This document shows positions 25,640 to 35,900 of a DNA stretch of 64,000 nucleotides, one piece after another; the first letter of the stretch is position 1, and every line of letters starts with the position of its first letter. The stretch is from NCBI RefSeq assembly GCF_009177065.1, contig NZ_WEZF01000003.1:124001-188000 (forward strand), given 5' to 3'. The stretch is from Tautonia marina (lineage in GTDB: Bacteria > Planctomycetota > Planctomycetia > Isosphaerales > Isosphaeraceae). Position numbers and translations under genes: made by a program. The notes beneath the pieces were generated by a model. The model was not told the DNA's origin. It saw only the letters and a list, made by a program, of their open reading frames with translations, and did no database searches.

Positions 25640-26980
25640 GTGCTTTGCCTTGTCTTCCTGATCTTTGCTCCGCAACCCGCCAGGTCTCATGACATCCCCA
25701 ACGAGCGGGTGGACCAATCCCTTCAGATCGTTCTCGAACCGCCCATGCTTCAGGTCGTCTACGAGGTCAGTCAGACCGAGTGGACCCTCTATCAAGATTT
25801 GAAGCGACTCGCGCCCGAACGGACGGGAGACGCTCGTCTCGACCGAATCGAGGGCTACGCTCGCATGATTGCCCCGCTCAATGCGCGAGGGCTGCTGGCA
25901 ACCCTCGACGAGACCGAACTTTCCTGGATCGTCGACGACGTGGTCGTGGAGTACGAGGAGCATCTTCTGCTCCGATTTGTCTTTCGTGCCTCGATCCCTG
26001 AACGGGGGAGGCTTCATCTCCTCGACTCGAACTATGCCTCGTCGTACGGGGTCAGTCGTCTCGCCTTGCGCAACGATCCAACGACCCGGATCTCCGGATA
26101 CGACGGGCCGACAAACCTGGAGGAGGTCGAGGAGATTCCGCTCTTTCTCATGTCCGACGAGGAGGAACGGGAGACCCGAGAAGTCACGATCGACTACGCA
26201 CCTCTGGACGATCCTGAACCTGTCCTCGCCGTTCAACCCGCCGGAAGGTCTGACGATCAGGCCGCAAACCGGCAACTTGCAGCCGGTTCGGGTGAGGGTC
26301 GAGTCGAACCGCGACGGCTCACCCGCCTCTTCTGGGAGTCCTCGGACACTTCGCGACCATTCCTGCTCCTGGCAGCACTCCTGCTCGGAGCGGCCCATAC
26401 CCTGCAACCGGGCCACGGCAAGTCGGTGGTGGTGGGAGCCTCGATCCAGGGCGACCACCCGATCCGTCAGGGACTGCTCCTTGCAAGTTCCGCCGCGGGA
26501 GCCCACTTGCTCCTTGCGGTGATCCTGGCCGTGGTCGCGGTCCTGATCTTGCCGCCAGAGCTGGGCCGGATCGATGGTCCGATGACCCGAGCAGTGGGTC
26601 TCATCCTTGCCATTCTGGGCCTTTGGCGAATTGGGGCGATGCTCAATGGCCTGTCCTCGAACATCGAGGGTCCCAGAACTTCGATTCTCTCCGCTCGGGA
26701 GGCAATGCTCACGGGCCTTGCCGTTGGTGCCATTCCGTGCTGGGACGCCGTGTTACTGCTTGCAATGGCCTGGGTTGCCGGAAAGCCGGTGCTGGGTGTC
26801 TCTCTGCTGGTCGCGTTCAGTCTAGGAGCCTCCGGAACCTTACTCGGCGTGGCCCTCTCCGCCGGATGGTTCCGTCGTCTGACCCATCGCTTTCGCGGTT
26901 CGTCTGTTCCTGAGCGATTGCTGGGCGCGGCGGGGGGCCTCCTTCTTGCAGGCGTCGGTATTTCCATGTTCTTTTTCTGA
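25640..26980 (+). CDS. NicO/RcnA-like metal permease with large extracytoplasmic N-terminal domain
   Basis: The C-terminal 220 residues hold about six membrane segments and the family motif HTLQPGHGKSVV, which corresponds to the His-x-x-x-Pro-Gly-His-Gly-Lys signature of nickel/cobalt exporters. A second motif, GAIPCWDAVLLL, follows the NicO pattern of GxxPCPxA. The N-terminal 230 residues form a soluble domain after a signal sequence (LCLVFLIFAPQPARS). The start is unclear: ATG 25532 would overlap the response regulator by 74 bases, so I give GTG 25640, though a non-standard codon between them is possible. The metal specificity is not known. Confidence 0.7.
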   Translation: MLCLVFLIFAPQPARSHDIPNERVDQSLQIVLEPPMLQVVYEVSQTEWTLYQDLKRLAPERTGDARLDRIEGYARMIAPLNARGLLATLDETELSWIVDDVVVEYEEHLLLRFVFRASIPERGRLHLLDSNYASSYGVSRLALRNDPTTRISGYDGPTNLEEVEEIPLFLMSDEEERETREVTIDYAPLDDPEPVLAVQPAGRSDDQAANRQLAAGSGEGRVEPRRLTRLFWESSDTSRPFLLLAALLLGAAHTLQPGHGKSVVVGASIQGDHPIRQGLLLASSAAGAHLLLAVILAVVAVLILPPELGRIDGPMTRAVGLILAILGLWRIGAMLNGLSSNIEGPRTSILSAREAMLTGLAVGAIPCWDAVLLLAMAWVAGKPVLGVSLLVAFSLGASGTLLGVALSAGWFRRLTHRFRGSSVPERLLGAAGGLLLAGVGISMFFF

Positions 26981-27148
26981 ACACTCGCCGCGACTGCACG
27001 ATCCCTCGCACCCAACTTCTCAGACAAAACACGCGGTGCGGCTCCAGGGTCGAATCATCTCGTCAATTTCCCCTGCGGCACACTCCATTCAGATTCTCAG
27101 GGTAGACTTGAAAACGATCATCATGCGACACGCGACCGGGAGACGTCG

Positions 27149-28327
27149 ATGGGCTTGGTTAGCATCGAGGGGATTCATGTTGCCCTGCCGTTGAAGAAGT
27201 CGATCAAGCATGCTTCGCATCAGCGAACCGTCAGCGACAGTCTGATCGTTCGGGTTACACTCGATGACGGAACGATCGGATACGGCGAGGGAGTGCCCCG
27301 ATCGTATGTCACGGGTGAGACCATCGAAACCGCCCTCGATGCCCTTGAAACGGCCGAGATCGCCCGTCAGTTGGAGTCTCCGTCCGACTTCGAAACGGCA
27401 GTCAATCGGATCGCCGCAATTCGTCTACCCAGCATCCAGAACGACCCCCGCGGCATGTTCGGGAATGCTGCGCGATGTGCGGTCGAGATCGCCTTGCTCG
27501 ATGCCTACGGGCGTCGTTTCAACCGATCGATGTCCGACGCGGTTCGTCAGCTTCTCTCGGGACAATCCTACCTCCGCGCTCGCCCAGGACCAGTCCGCTA
27601 CAGTGGTGCCATCACTGCGGAAGGAGCCCGCAAGGAACGGATCTCCGCATGGAAGATGCGAATTTACGGATTTCAACACGTGAAAGTCAAAGTCGGTGTG
27701 ACAGGCCAGGATGATCCTTCACGCCTTCGACGCTTTCGGAAAATTCTGGGGTCCTCCATGGATCTCCGCCTCGATGCCAACGAGGCCTGGGCGGCCGACG
27801 AGTTGCTCGAACGGATCGCTCCTCTCCGCGAATCGAATCCGTCTGCGCTTGAGCAACCCGTCCCGCATCGTGACGTGGAGCGACTGGCCGAACTCCGCCC
27901 CCAACTCGGGATTCCCGTCATGCTCGACGAATCCCTCTGCGGAGAGCCCGACGCCCTCCGGGCCATCGATGCCGGGCTGGCCGACCTGTTCAACGTTCGC
28001 CTCTCGAAGTGTGGCGGAATCGCTCCAACACTCCGCCTGATCGACCTGGCTGTTCAAAACGGCCTGGGGGTGCAACTCGGCTGTCATCCCGGAGAATCAG
28101 GCATCCTCTCGGCAGCTGGTCGCCACCTGGCCTCGAACCTTGTCGGACTTCGTTACGTGGAGGGGTCTTACGACCGCCACGTCCTGGCCGAAAACCTGAC
28201 GGCTCCAGACATCACCTTCCGCTACGGAGGACGGGCACTCCCCCTCTCCGGCCCTGGCCTGGGCGTGGCCGTCCAAAGCGCCCCCCTCGAACAGATGACA
28301 GTTGCTCGACGAGAACTCGCACCATGA
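27149..28327 (+). CDS. Enolase-superfamily enzyme, dipeptide epimerase/muconate cycloisomerase type
   Basis: The 392-residue protein shows the capping domain and the barrel of the MLE subgroup. Motifs are HVKVKVGV with the Lys pair (near 172-175), the metal ligands Asp in RLDANEAW, Glu in ALEQPV and Asp in MLDESLC, and the second catalytic Lys in RLSKCGG. These enzymes abstract the alpha proton of a carboxylate; many bacterial members epimerise L-Ala-D/L-Glu from peptidoglycan. It shares an ATGA overlap with the next gene, which implies translational coupling. Confidence 0.85.
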   Translation: MGLVSIEGIHVALPLKKSIKHASHQRTVSDSLIVRVTLDDGTIGYGEGVPRSYVTGETIETALDALETAEIARQLESPSDFETAVNRIAAIRLPSIQNDPRGMFGNAARCAVEIALLDAYGRRFNRSMSDAVRQLLSGQSYLRARPGPVRYSGAITAEGARKERISAWKMRIYGFQHVKVKVGVTGQDDPSRLRRFRKILGSSMDLRLDANEAWAADELLERIAPLRESNPSALEQPVPHRDVERLAELRPQLGIPVMLDESLCGEPDALRAIDAGLADLFNVRLSKCGGIAPTLRLIDLAVQNGLGVQLGCHPGESGILSAAGRHLASNLVGLRYVEGSYDRHVLAENLTAPDITFRYGGRALPLSGPGLGVAVQSAPLEQMTVARRELAP

Positions 28328-29199
28328 TTGCGCCGACAACGCGACGGATTCACACCTCGGACGGTTATCCGCTTCATGTCTCAAGCTGGAATCCGGAGGG
28401 CTCACCTCAGGCGATCTGCGTCATCCTTCATGGGGTCCAGAGCCATGCCGGTTGGTATCATCGCCTCGGGAGAACACTGGCCGAGTCAGGAATCGAAGCT
28501 CACTTTCCGGATCGCCGCGGCTCAGGATCGAATCATCAGGATCGGGGCCACTGTCCATCGTCCGGACGACTGATTCAGGATGTCATTGAAGTTTGCCGAG
28601 AGGTCCGGCAGGATCGGCAATCGCTCCCGGTCATCCTTGGCGGCATCAGTTGGGGAGGCAAGCTGGTCGTGACCTCAGCGGCCCGCCAGCCGGAGTTGAT
28701 CCACGGGATCGCTTTGATCTGCCCGGGACTCGAACCTCGGGTTGGGGTCTCCACCGCCGAGCGCCTCCGCATTGCTGCGGCCTTTTTCGTGAGAAGAAAA
28801 GCTCATTTCCCCATACCTTTGGCGGATCCCGCCCTGTTCACGGCCAATCCCGAGGCCCAGGACTTCATCGCCAAAGATCCTCTGAGTCTCCGGACTGCGA
28901 CCGCGGCCCTTCTTGCAGCCAGTACGTTCCTCGATCGGAAGGCCCGACGAGCCCCCTCCAGCGTCAAACAACCCTGCCTCCTCATGCTCGCCGAACACGA
29001 CCGAATCGTCGACAACACGCGCACAAGGGCCTACGTTCAACGGCTCAAAAGCCCGGACAAGACGATCATCGAATATCCCAACGCCCATCACACGCTCGAA
29101 TTCGAGCCCGATCCCAGCCGATACGCATACGATTTTATCGACTGGATCAAGACGCGTTGGATGCCGCAGCATCAGGCCGATCAGGTCGGCTCTCCCTGA
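28324..29199 (+). CDS. Alpha/beta hydrolase, lysophospholipase type
   Basis: The 291-residue protein has the serine nucleophile elbow in GGISWGG near residue 116, Asp in LAEHDRIVDN near 225 and His in NAHHTLEF near 260, plus the N-terminal oxyanion loop LHGVQSHAGWY. It resembles serine aminopeptidase S33/monoglyceride-lipase-like proteins. Its ATG overlaps the TGA of the epimerase gene, so both are made together, perhaps in the recycling of a cell-wall or lipid substrate; that link is inference. Confidence 0.8.
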   Translation: MIAPTTRRIHTSDGYPLHVSSWNPEGSPQAICVILHGVQSHAGWYHRLGRTLAESGIEAHFPDRRGSGSNHQDRGHCPSSGRLIQDVIEVCREVRQDRQSLPVILGGISWGGKLVVTSAARQPELIHGIALICPGLEPRVGVSTAERLRIAAAFFVRRKAHFPIPLADPALFTANPEAQDFIAKDPLSLRTATAALLAASTFLDRKARRAPSSVKQPCLLMLAEHDRIVDNTRTRAYVQRLKSPDKTIIEYPNAHHTLEFEPDPSRYAYDFIDWIKTRWMPQHQADQVGSP

Positions 29200-29241
29200 A
29201 CTCGGCCAGTCGAGGCCCCTCAACGGGAGTCGTTCCTTGCC

Positions 29242-30381
29242 TCACCCCCCGATCGAAGGACGTGAAGCCGCCTGCTGCTGCAAGCCGTCGGGAAGGGGGA
29301 TCGTCAGCAGTTTACGAGCCGCAAAAACTCGAGCTTCCATCGCGTTCCGGGGACCGTGCCGGGCGCCGATGGTTCGGCTCATCTGTTCGCTCAACTGTTC
29401 GAGCAGATAGCTCTCCGGAGCCCCCAGATGTCTCAGAGTGGTGATCGTTTGTTCGAGATCACCACCTGAAAGAAACACATTCGACCCGTAACGTTGCTCC
29501 AGTTGAACAACCTCGAATGGTAACGGGATGCGGTAATCCCGGCAAAGCCCGTCAATGTGCGGACCAGCCTGTCGACCATACTGGCGAATTGCCAGGGCAA
29601 GGCACTGCAGAAAATGGCGACGCTGCGCAAGGGTTTGAATCGCCACCTTCCGTTCCGGCGGCACGTCTTTCGATTGCGGAGGGTCGAGCCGATCATCGAG
29701 CAATCGGTCGCCGGGGCCATCCGTCTCATTGGGCCGATCGCGTCGCGGTGGATCAAGGCGATCCTGATCCCAGACGATGACCGCACTGGCTCTCCGCGGT
29801 GCCTCCGCATCCTCTGGCTTCGAAACAGCTTCCTGAGCCGCTGGGTCCCGATCAGCAAGAGGCTCGGGAAATCCAAAGGGATCGACGACCGAATCCCCAC
29901 GAGCTTCGAGTGCGATCCCTTCCCGCGGGGCGGCCTCGTCGCCCGGTTCGTCGGACTCTCCCTCATCTTCTCTTGCAACCGCGAAGGCGCCGGAATTCTC
30001 GCTCTTACTGGACTTCTGGGCAGAGCCGGCCTCAACACCATCGTCCCCCGAGCTCGTCACGCGATCGTCAGTCTGCGAACTGGGCTTCCGTGCGTCTCCA
30101 TCTGAGCCTCGAATTACGACGTCACCGGGGGAAAGTGCCGTGACGGAAACCGAATCCACCACGCGCGGGTCTTGCCTCGGCGAGTTCCTGACGATGATCG
30201 ATGGGCCTCGATACTCTTCATAGACGATGTAGGAAGCCGTTGCCAGCAGGAGAAGTAACAATAACAGTTCCCGTCCCCAGGTCGCTCGCCCCCGTTGCAC
30301 AATGATGATCGGCGCGGGATCGGCCGACCGGTCTTCGAGATCGTCATTCACGCGATCGAGTCGGTCGGCCTTGTCCATCAT
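29242..30381 (-). CDS. Single-pass membrane protein with acidic linker, unknown function
   Basis: The 379-residue protein has a short cytoplasmic N-terminus, one membrane segment at about residues 38-53 (ELLLLLLLLATASYIVYEE), a highly charged, probably disordered stretch of about 160 residues rich in Asp, Glu, Arg and Pro, and a C-terminal helical domain of about 130 residues (TLAQRRHFLQCLALAIRQYG onward). No motif is recognised. The reading frame continues far upstream inside the fumarase gene, but the MMDKAD start at 30381 follows the fumarase stop and gives a sensible topology. Confidence 0.6.
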   Translation of the reverse strand: MMDKADRLDRVNDDLEDRSADPAPIIIVQRGRATWGRELLLLLLLLATASYIVYEEYRGPSIIVRNSPRQDPRVVDSVSVTALSPGDVVIRGSDGDARKPSSQTDDRVTSSGDDGVEAGSAQKSSKSENSGAFAVAREDEGESDEPGDEAAPREGIALEARGDSVVDPFGFPEPLADRDPAAQEAVSKPEDAEAPRRASAVIVWDQDRLDPPRRDRPNETDGPGDRLLDDRLDPPQSKDVPPERKVAIQTLAQRRHFLQCLALAIRQYGRQAGPHIDGLCRDYRIPLPFEVVQLEQRYGSNVFLSGGDLEQTITTLRHLGAPESYLLEQLSEQMSRTIGARHGPRNAMEARVFAARKLLTIPLPDGLQQQAASRPSIGG

Positions 30382-30442
30382 GAGTCTCCCGCGCCTCTCG
30401 GTGGCCAGAAGGATCGAACGGGGTTCCCGGCACCTGGGCCGG

Positions 30443-31957
30443 TCAGCCACCCGTTCCTCGGTGTGTCTGCCGCATCGGATCGAGCAGTTGATCGACCTCA
30501 TCCTGACGGAGAGGCCCCATCGATTGAGCCGCCGGAGATGCGGCCACTCCCAAAATCGCTTCGTAATCCGAGGCAGGTTTCCCGACAAGATCGTTGACCA
30601 CGTCCCGCACATTCCGACCGGTTTTCGACGCCACCTTGGCGACCGCCGCCGCCGCGTCGTAGCCGATTCGAGGAGCAAGGGCGGTGCACATGGCCAGGCT
30701 TTGTTCGATCAGGGCGTTGCAACGCTCCACGTTCGCTTCCAGCCCTCGGACCTCTCCAAAGACGACCACCTCCGCATCGACCTGAACACAACGGCTTGCC
30801 AGCACCTGAGCCGCGCTCGTGAGCAAGGAGATGGACTGCAGCAAGTTGTAGGCCAGGACTGGCATCATCACGTTGAGTTCAAAATTCGAGCCCAGCGCAT
30901 TGGCCCATCCGATGGTCGCGTCGTTGCCGACCACCTGGGCCGACACCATCATCACGGCCTCTGGAATCACCGGGTTCACTTTCCCCGGCATGATCGAACT
31001 GCCCGGCTGAAGCTCGGGAATCCTCAGCTCGCCAATCCCGCAACGAGGTCCCGAGGCGAGCCATCGGATCTGATTCGCCATGTTCGACAGGCTGATGGCA
31101 ACCGTCTTGCACGCCGCCGACGCCTCGACGGCTGCGTCCTTGTTCGTCATCGCCTCGAAGTGGTTCGCCGCCGGGCGGAAGGACAGGCCGAGTTCCTCGG
31201 ACAGCTTCGCGGCCATTCGCTCCGGGAATTCCTCATGCGTATTCAGACCGGTCCCAACGGCGGTTCCACCAATCGCTAGTTCGCCGAGTGCGTCCCGAAC
31301 GGCCGAGAGTCGGCGGATTGAGTGGTCCACCTGGGCGGCGAATCCCGAGATTTCCTGTCCAAGCCGGATCGGCACCGCGTCTTGCAGGTGAGTCCGGCCG
31401 ATCTTCACGACTCCGTCCAGTTCCTCGGCTTTCTGCTTCAACCGAAGGCCCAGTTCGCCCATCGCCGGAATCAACTGACGCTCGATTCCCTCCAGCGCCG
31501 CCAGGTGGATCGCCGTCGGAAAGACGTCATTTGACGACTGACCATAGTTGACGTGGTCGTTGGGATGGACCGGACTCTTTCCACCGCGTTGCCCGGTCAG
31601 AGCCTCATTGGCAACCCCCGCGATGACCTCGTTGGTATTCATGTTCGACGAGGTGCCGCTGCCGGTCTGGAACACATCGACGACAAACTGGTCATCGTGC
31701 CTGCCGGCGGCCACCGCATCAGCAGCCGAGACGATCGCCTCGGCCAGCTTCGGGTCGAGCAACCCGAGATCCCGATTCACCTGGGCGGCGGCCTTCTTGA
31801 TGAGCCCGAGCGATCGAATCATCGCGCGAGGCATTCGGAGGCCGCTGATTGGAAAATTCAACTCGGCCCGACGGGTCTGAGCCCCGTAATAGGCGTCGCT
31901 GGGAACCTCCATGCTCCCCATCGAATCCTTTTCCACCCGGGTCTGATCGCTCGACAC
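30443..31957 (-). CDS. fumC: Class II fumarate hydratase
   Basis: The 504-residue protein converts fumarate to malate in the citric acid cycle. Signature segments of the fumarase/aspartase superfamily are all present: QTGSGTSSNMNTNEV, HPNDHVNYGQSSND, KIGRTHLQDAVP with the catalytic base His, and the flexible loop GSSIMPGKVNP near residue 325. It is oxygen-stable and needs no iron-sulfur cluster. Class II fumarases and aspartases are close relatives, but the sequence follows FumC. It is about 40 residues longer than many FumC proteins at the C-terminus. Confidence 0.93.
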   Translation of the reverse strand: MSSDQTRVEKDSMGSMEVPSDAYYGAQTRRAELNFPISGLRMPRAMIRSLGLIKKAAAQVNRDLGLLDPKLAEAIVSAADAVAAGRHDDQFVVDVFQTGSGTSSNMNTNEVIAGVANEALTGQRGGKSPVHPNDHVNYGQSSNDVFPTAIHLAALEGIERQLIPAMGELGLRLKQKAEELDGVVKIGRTHLQDAVPIRLGQEISGFAAQVDHSIRRLSAVRDALGELAIGGTAVGTGLNTHEEFPERMAAKLSEELGLSFRPAANHFEAMTNKDAAVEASAACKTVAISLSNMANQIRWLASGPRCGIGELRIPELQPGSSIMPGKVNPVIPEAVMMVSAQVVGNDATIGWANALGSNFELNVMMPVLAYNLLQSISLLTSAAQVLASRCVQVDAEVVVFGEVRGLEANVERCNALIEQSLAMCTALAPRIGYDAAAAVAKVASKTGRNVRDVVNDLVGKPASDYEAILGVAASPAAQSMGPLRQDEVDQLLDPMRQTHRGTGG

Positions 31958-32122
31958 GCTGTCCTCCGCCTCCTGACGGAGGCTCCCATTTCAACAAAAG
32001 GAGGGCGAGCCGCAAAAGCCAATCGCCCTGCCAGTCCAACGATGCTTTGATTGTATCGTAGAATGGGCGATCAGGCCGACGCAATCCCGGATTCCAACCC
32101 GATGTCGGCCGAATACCTCAAT

Positions 32123-32917
32123 TTAACGATCACTTGCCCCCGACGCCGTCGCGCGCTTTGTTTGGTCCGACTCGGTCGAAGCGGATTGAAGATCAGTGAG
32201 GGGCCATTGCTCCAACCACATCCGATTCCCCTTGACTGCGACAAACGGGCAGGGGGGATGCTCGGTCCAGGTTCCGCTGTTCACATACTGAATCCCATGA
32301 ATCACGCTCTCAAGCGGGGCGTGGGTGTGTCCACAGGTCACGTGATCACAGGACTTCGAACGGGCATACTCCACGGCTCCATCACGCACCACCTCGCTAT
32401 TGCGCTGAAACCGCTTCGAAATGCGCCGGATCCACCGAGCAGCTCGGTGTGGAACCCACTTCTGGATCACGTAGAAAAGACCGCACGCAATGGACGTCAT
32501 CCATTTATACTTCGTGATAAAATGATCAAACTGATCTCCATGAAGGATGAGCAACCGAATTTCCCCATTGTCGAACACATATTCGTCGAGAAAATCCACT
32601 CCAACCAGATGACTGATCACGTCCGCCGCACCATCGTGGTTACCCCGAATCCAGGTGAGTCGCAGATCGTCCCGATCCGAGTGCCTGCGAATGCTCCTCA
32701 GGCACGCAAAATGGCGTTTGCTGAGCCGCTTGAAATTCAGGTCATCAAAGATGTCGCCGTTAATGACAAGCTCACGCGTTTGTTCCGCGGCCCATTCGAG
32801 AAATTCTTCGAGCAATCGGGCCTGGCACACATCACTCCCGAGATGCAGATCACTAATGACCAGACAGTCAAAAGGTCGTTGATGATCACCCGTCGGTTCA
32901 ACGTGAAGATCGGTCAT
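32123..32917 (-). CDS. Metallophosphoesterase, LpxH-like
   Basis: The 264-residue protein has the calcineurin-like metal site in order: Asp and His in VISDLHLGSD, Asp in INGDIFDDL, Asn and His in RGNHDGA, His in LHGDQFDHF and the His pair in CGHTHAPLE. It resembles UDP-2,3-diacylglucosamine hydrolase of lipid A synthesis, but similar proteins also act on other phosphodiesters. It is encoded 62 bases downstream of the Lhr helicase gene on the same strand. ATG 32917 is preferred over the GTG one codon earlier, with an AGGG just upstream. Confidence 0.8.
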   Translation of the reverse strand: MTDLHVEPTGDHQRPFDCLVISDLHLGSDVCQARLLEEFLEWAAEQTRELVINGDIFDDLNFKRLSKRHFACLRSIRRHSDRDDLRLTWIRGNHDGAADVISHLVGVDFLDEYVFDNGEIRLLILHGDQFDHFITKYKWMTSIACGLFYVIQKWVPHRAARWIRRISKRFQRNSEVVRDGAVEYARSKSCDHVTCGHTHAPLESVIHGIQYVNSGTWTEHPPCPFVAVKGNRMWLEQWPLTDLQSASTESDQTKRATASGASDR

Positions 32918-32979
32918 CACCCTGCCTCGTCAATACACGACGGAGGTGCCCGGACTGCCCTTGTACTTCAAGAAGATTA

Positions 32980-35900
32980 TCATGCGGACGGGCTGTGTGA
33001 CCACCCCGCATAATAGGCCATGCCAGGCGGATTCCGCACGAAACCGGCCCGAAGTAAAGGCTCCGCATAACGACTTTCCAGAGCAGGCTGCCCGTTGATC
33101 TCCTGAACCTTGAGCACGCACCTTCCAGGACCGGCCAAATCCCTGAACATGCTTAATGCCTTCTCGATTGCTTCATCATTCGCCCACGGAAGCACCGTAA
33201 GTCTTCGCGCATAATTCTCCGACAGAATTAACGGACGCCCATTGAGCAGCACGAGATGGTTCGAGGTTGACCGAGTGAATCGAATCCCCGATCCCTCCTG
33301 AGCCGGCAACGAAAAGGGCGCGCCGACCCCATAGAGATTCGCGGGATCGATGGCAGAGATCAGCAGAGGAGAGGCAGTCTGATCCTCCTTCCGAGGCGTT
33401 CGAAGCGCCTCGATGAAGGACTCTGTTGCGAACTGCACCCCCGAGAGTCCTGACACAAAATAGCCCCTCCGAACCTCGCCGCGCAATTCAGCCAGATCCA
33501 GCGCCTCTCTGAGCGATGACCAGGAAGGAGCCCAGCGATCAAGTTTCGCTGTCTCTTTGCACAGAACCCCGTAACGATCCAGAAGCACTCGGACCCAATC
33601 CTCAAGCGACGCACCTTCCGAGAAACCCAAGGCATCCGAACGTGCGAATGCTACCCACTTGACGCCGAGACATCCCCAACCCCCTGATCGGACTCCCCCG
33701 CGACGAGGTCGCGAGCCCCCCGCAGACCAAGTTCCCCGGGACTTCGGTGTCGGGGAACGCCGGACACGATCCGCCCCTCGAATTGGATCAAGACGATCGC
33801 CTCCGACAAACCCTCGTGTCCACAATTCCTCAAGTGAACTTTTCACAACCCTCGGATCGATTTTACTGATTGCAACAAGCTCATCGGTGTCAAGGTTTCC
33901 TCGCGAGTGCAGCAACGACAACAAAATCTCTGCATCCGAAGACAATGGTTCTGAATCCACTACCGTCCAGGGCCCCGGAAAATCAGGTGGCACAAGCGTG
34001 AGAAAGCGTTCATTTCCAGATTCCAAGACACAACGCCAGTGCCATTGCTCGGTTCTCAAGAACTGATCGAGGACGCTCGGATTCGAAACATTCATTCTCC
34101 TCAACAGTACGTCGGTCTCCCAGAACGCGATTGGCGCCGGGAATCCCGCCAGCCGTCGAAGCAATGGTTCCTGAACCTCGGGACCTGGAACTTGGGATGC
34201 TTGATCGAGACAATGATGACGGAGAAGCACCTCTGCAAAAGTTTCCGGATCGACGGAGATCGATTCCTTTCGTCGCAATGCCATCGTGAAGCGCTGAAGA
34301 TCGTCCAGGTTCCGTCGCTCGACCCAGCGTTCAGGCTCCGTTTCACTCGAACGGCCCAGGGAGATCACCTCACCCGATCGTGCAAGCCTGTTGAGAATCC
34401 GTTGAGTTCGCGAAACCGGGATCCCATATCGAGCCACAATCTGATCGAGGGTGACCACTGCGTGTGATCGAACGTAGGACTGAACGATCCTGACCCCAGC
34501 CTGATCTTTTGAGAACCGCTCCAGATTTTCACCCTTCGAGCGGATGGCATGACTGTCGAGACACTCCACGTCAAACGCCGTCTCATAAAGTAGGAGCGCC
34601 TCGGACGTGATCCATCGCAGAGGATCTGTCGCCCCATCGATCTCGATTCGGAGCGCCAGTCCTCGATTACGTAATTCCTTAAGAAACATGATCAAAGACT
34701 GGTTAATCTCATTTTCATCGAAATCTCCACAAAACCGGAGCAACTCCGCCATCTCCTCTGCGGTTCGAGGAGGATAGGTCCGACCCCGCAGCCGGGAATT
34801 TACACGATCAACCGCACTAGGTTCGATCGATCCGATCACCAACTCGGGGATCGATGGTTCTAGGACGTCTGCTTTCCGGAACGATTCGGCCCGGAAACGC
34901 CCCCGACGCCTCGACGGCCGCCTGGTCTGTGTTCGCAATCTCCCGGAGATCTGATGGAACAGTTCCGAGGCAAAAGGAGAAAGGGGCATCCCAAGGGGCA
35001 CGGTTTCAACCGAGATGTGGCCTTTTCCGAGCTTCTGGAGAAAGGTCTGAAGCCCTGCGAGATCGAGATCCTCCGAAAGGCATTCGCGAATCGTTTCACG
35101 AATCAAGGGATGGTCAGGGTCCTCGAGAATCGCCTCGAACAACCGTTCTGCGCGGTGACGTTGGAACCAGAGGGGCGCCCGAGCCATTAAACCGACCCCC
35201 ACCATCGGTAAGGCTCGGTTCGTCACCTGGCGAAACCGCAGCTGGAACAGGGGACTCTCCCAGAGTTCTCGAATGAGCGTGCTCTCACAACTTGCCGAAC
35301 AAAGGTCGTTGAAAAGGGTTTCATTCAGCGATGTCATGCCTGGAAGCTGAATGAGAAGCCCATCATCGGCGTGATAACACACGGGGACAAACCCGAGCCG
35401 ATCGCGATGCCACCCTTGAATTAAAAACTTCAGGGCCAGATGGAAGCGGCTTCCCAACGGCGTCTGAATCAGCACATTCAGGAGACTCGACTCGTCATGA
35501 AAGGACTCGACAAGGACTTGCTCATCCGTCGGAACACATCCAACCGATTCAATCTGTCGCCTGATGATCGCAACCAACTGCCGAGATAGCTCGTTGCTGA
35601 GCTCGAATCGCTCCGCCACCCAATCACCACACGCGTCATCCTTCACACAGGATTCAATCGATCTCCGAAGCGCTCCGAGCCGAGATCCCAGCAGACCTGA
35701 CCGCCCCAACCCCTCCCCTCTCCAGAAGGGAACGATCGCCGATCGTCCCTCCGCCGGACCGACCAGAACACGTTTCGAGTCGATCGATCGAATGACCCAC
35801 GTCGATGTTCCTAACTGAATCACATCCCCCACGCGTCGCTCGATGACGAAGTCTTCGTCCAACTCCCCAAGCCGGGTCCCTCCGTCAAGCACAACGGGAA

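Noticed and set aside
30302-31279. Plus-strand frame of 325 codons opposite fumarase
   Set aside because: The minus strand encodes a clear FumC over this whole stretch; the plus-strand product is Arg/His-rich with no motif.
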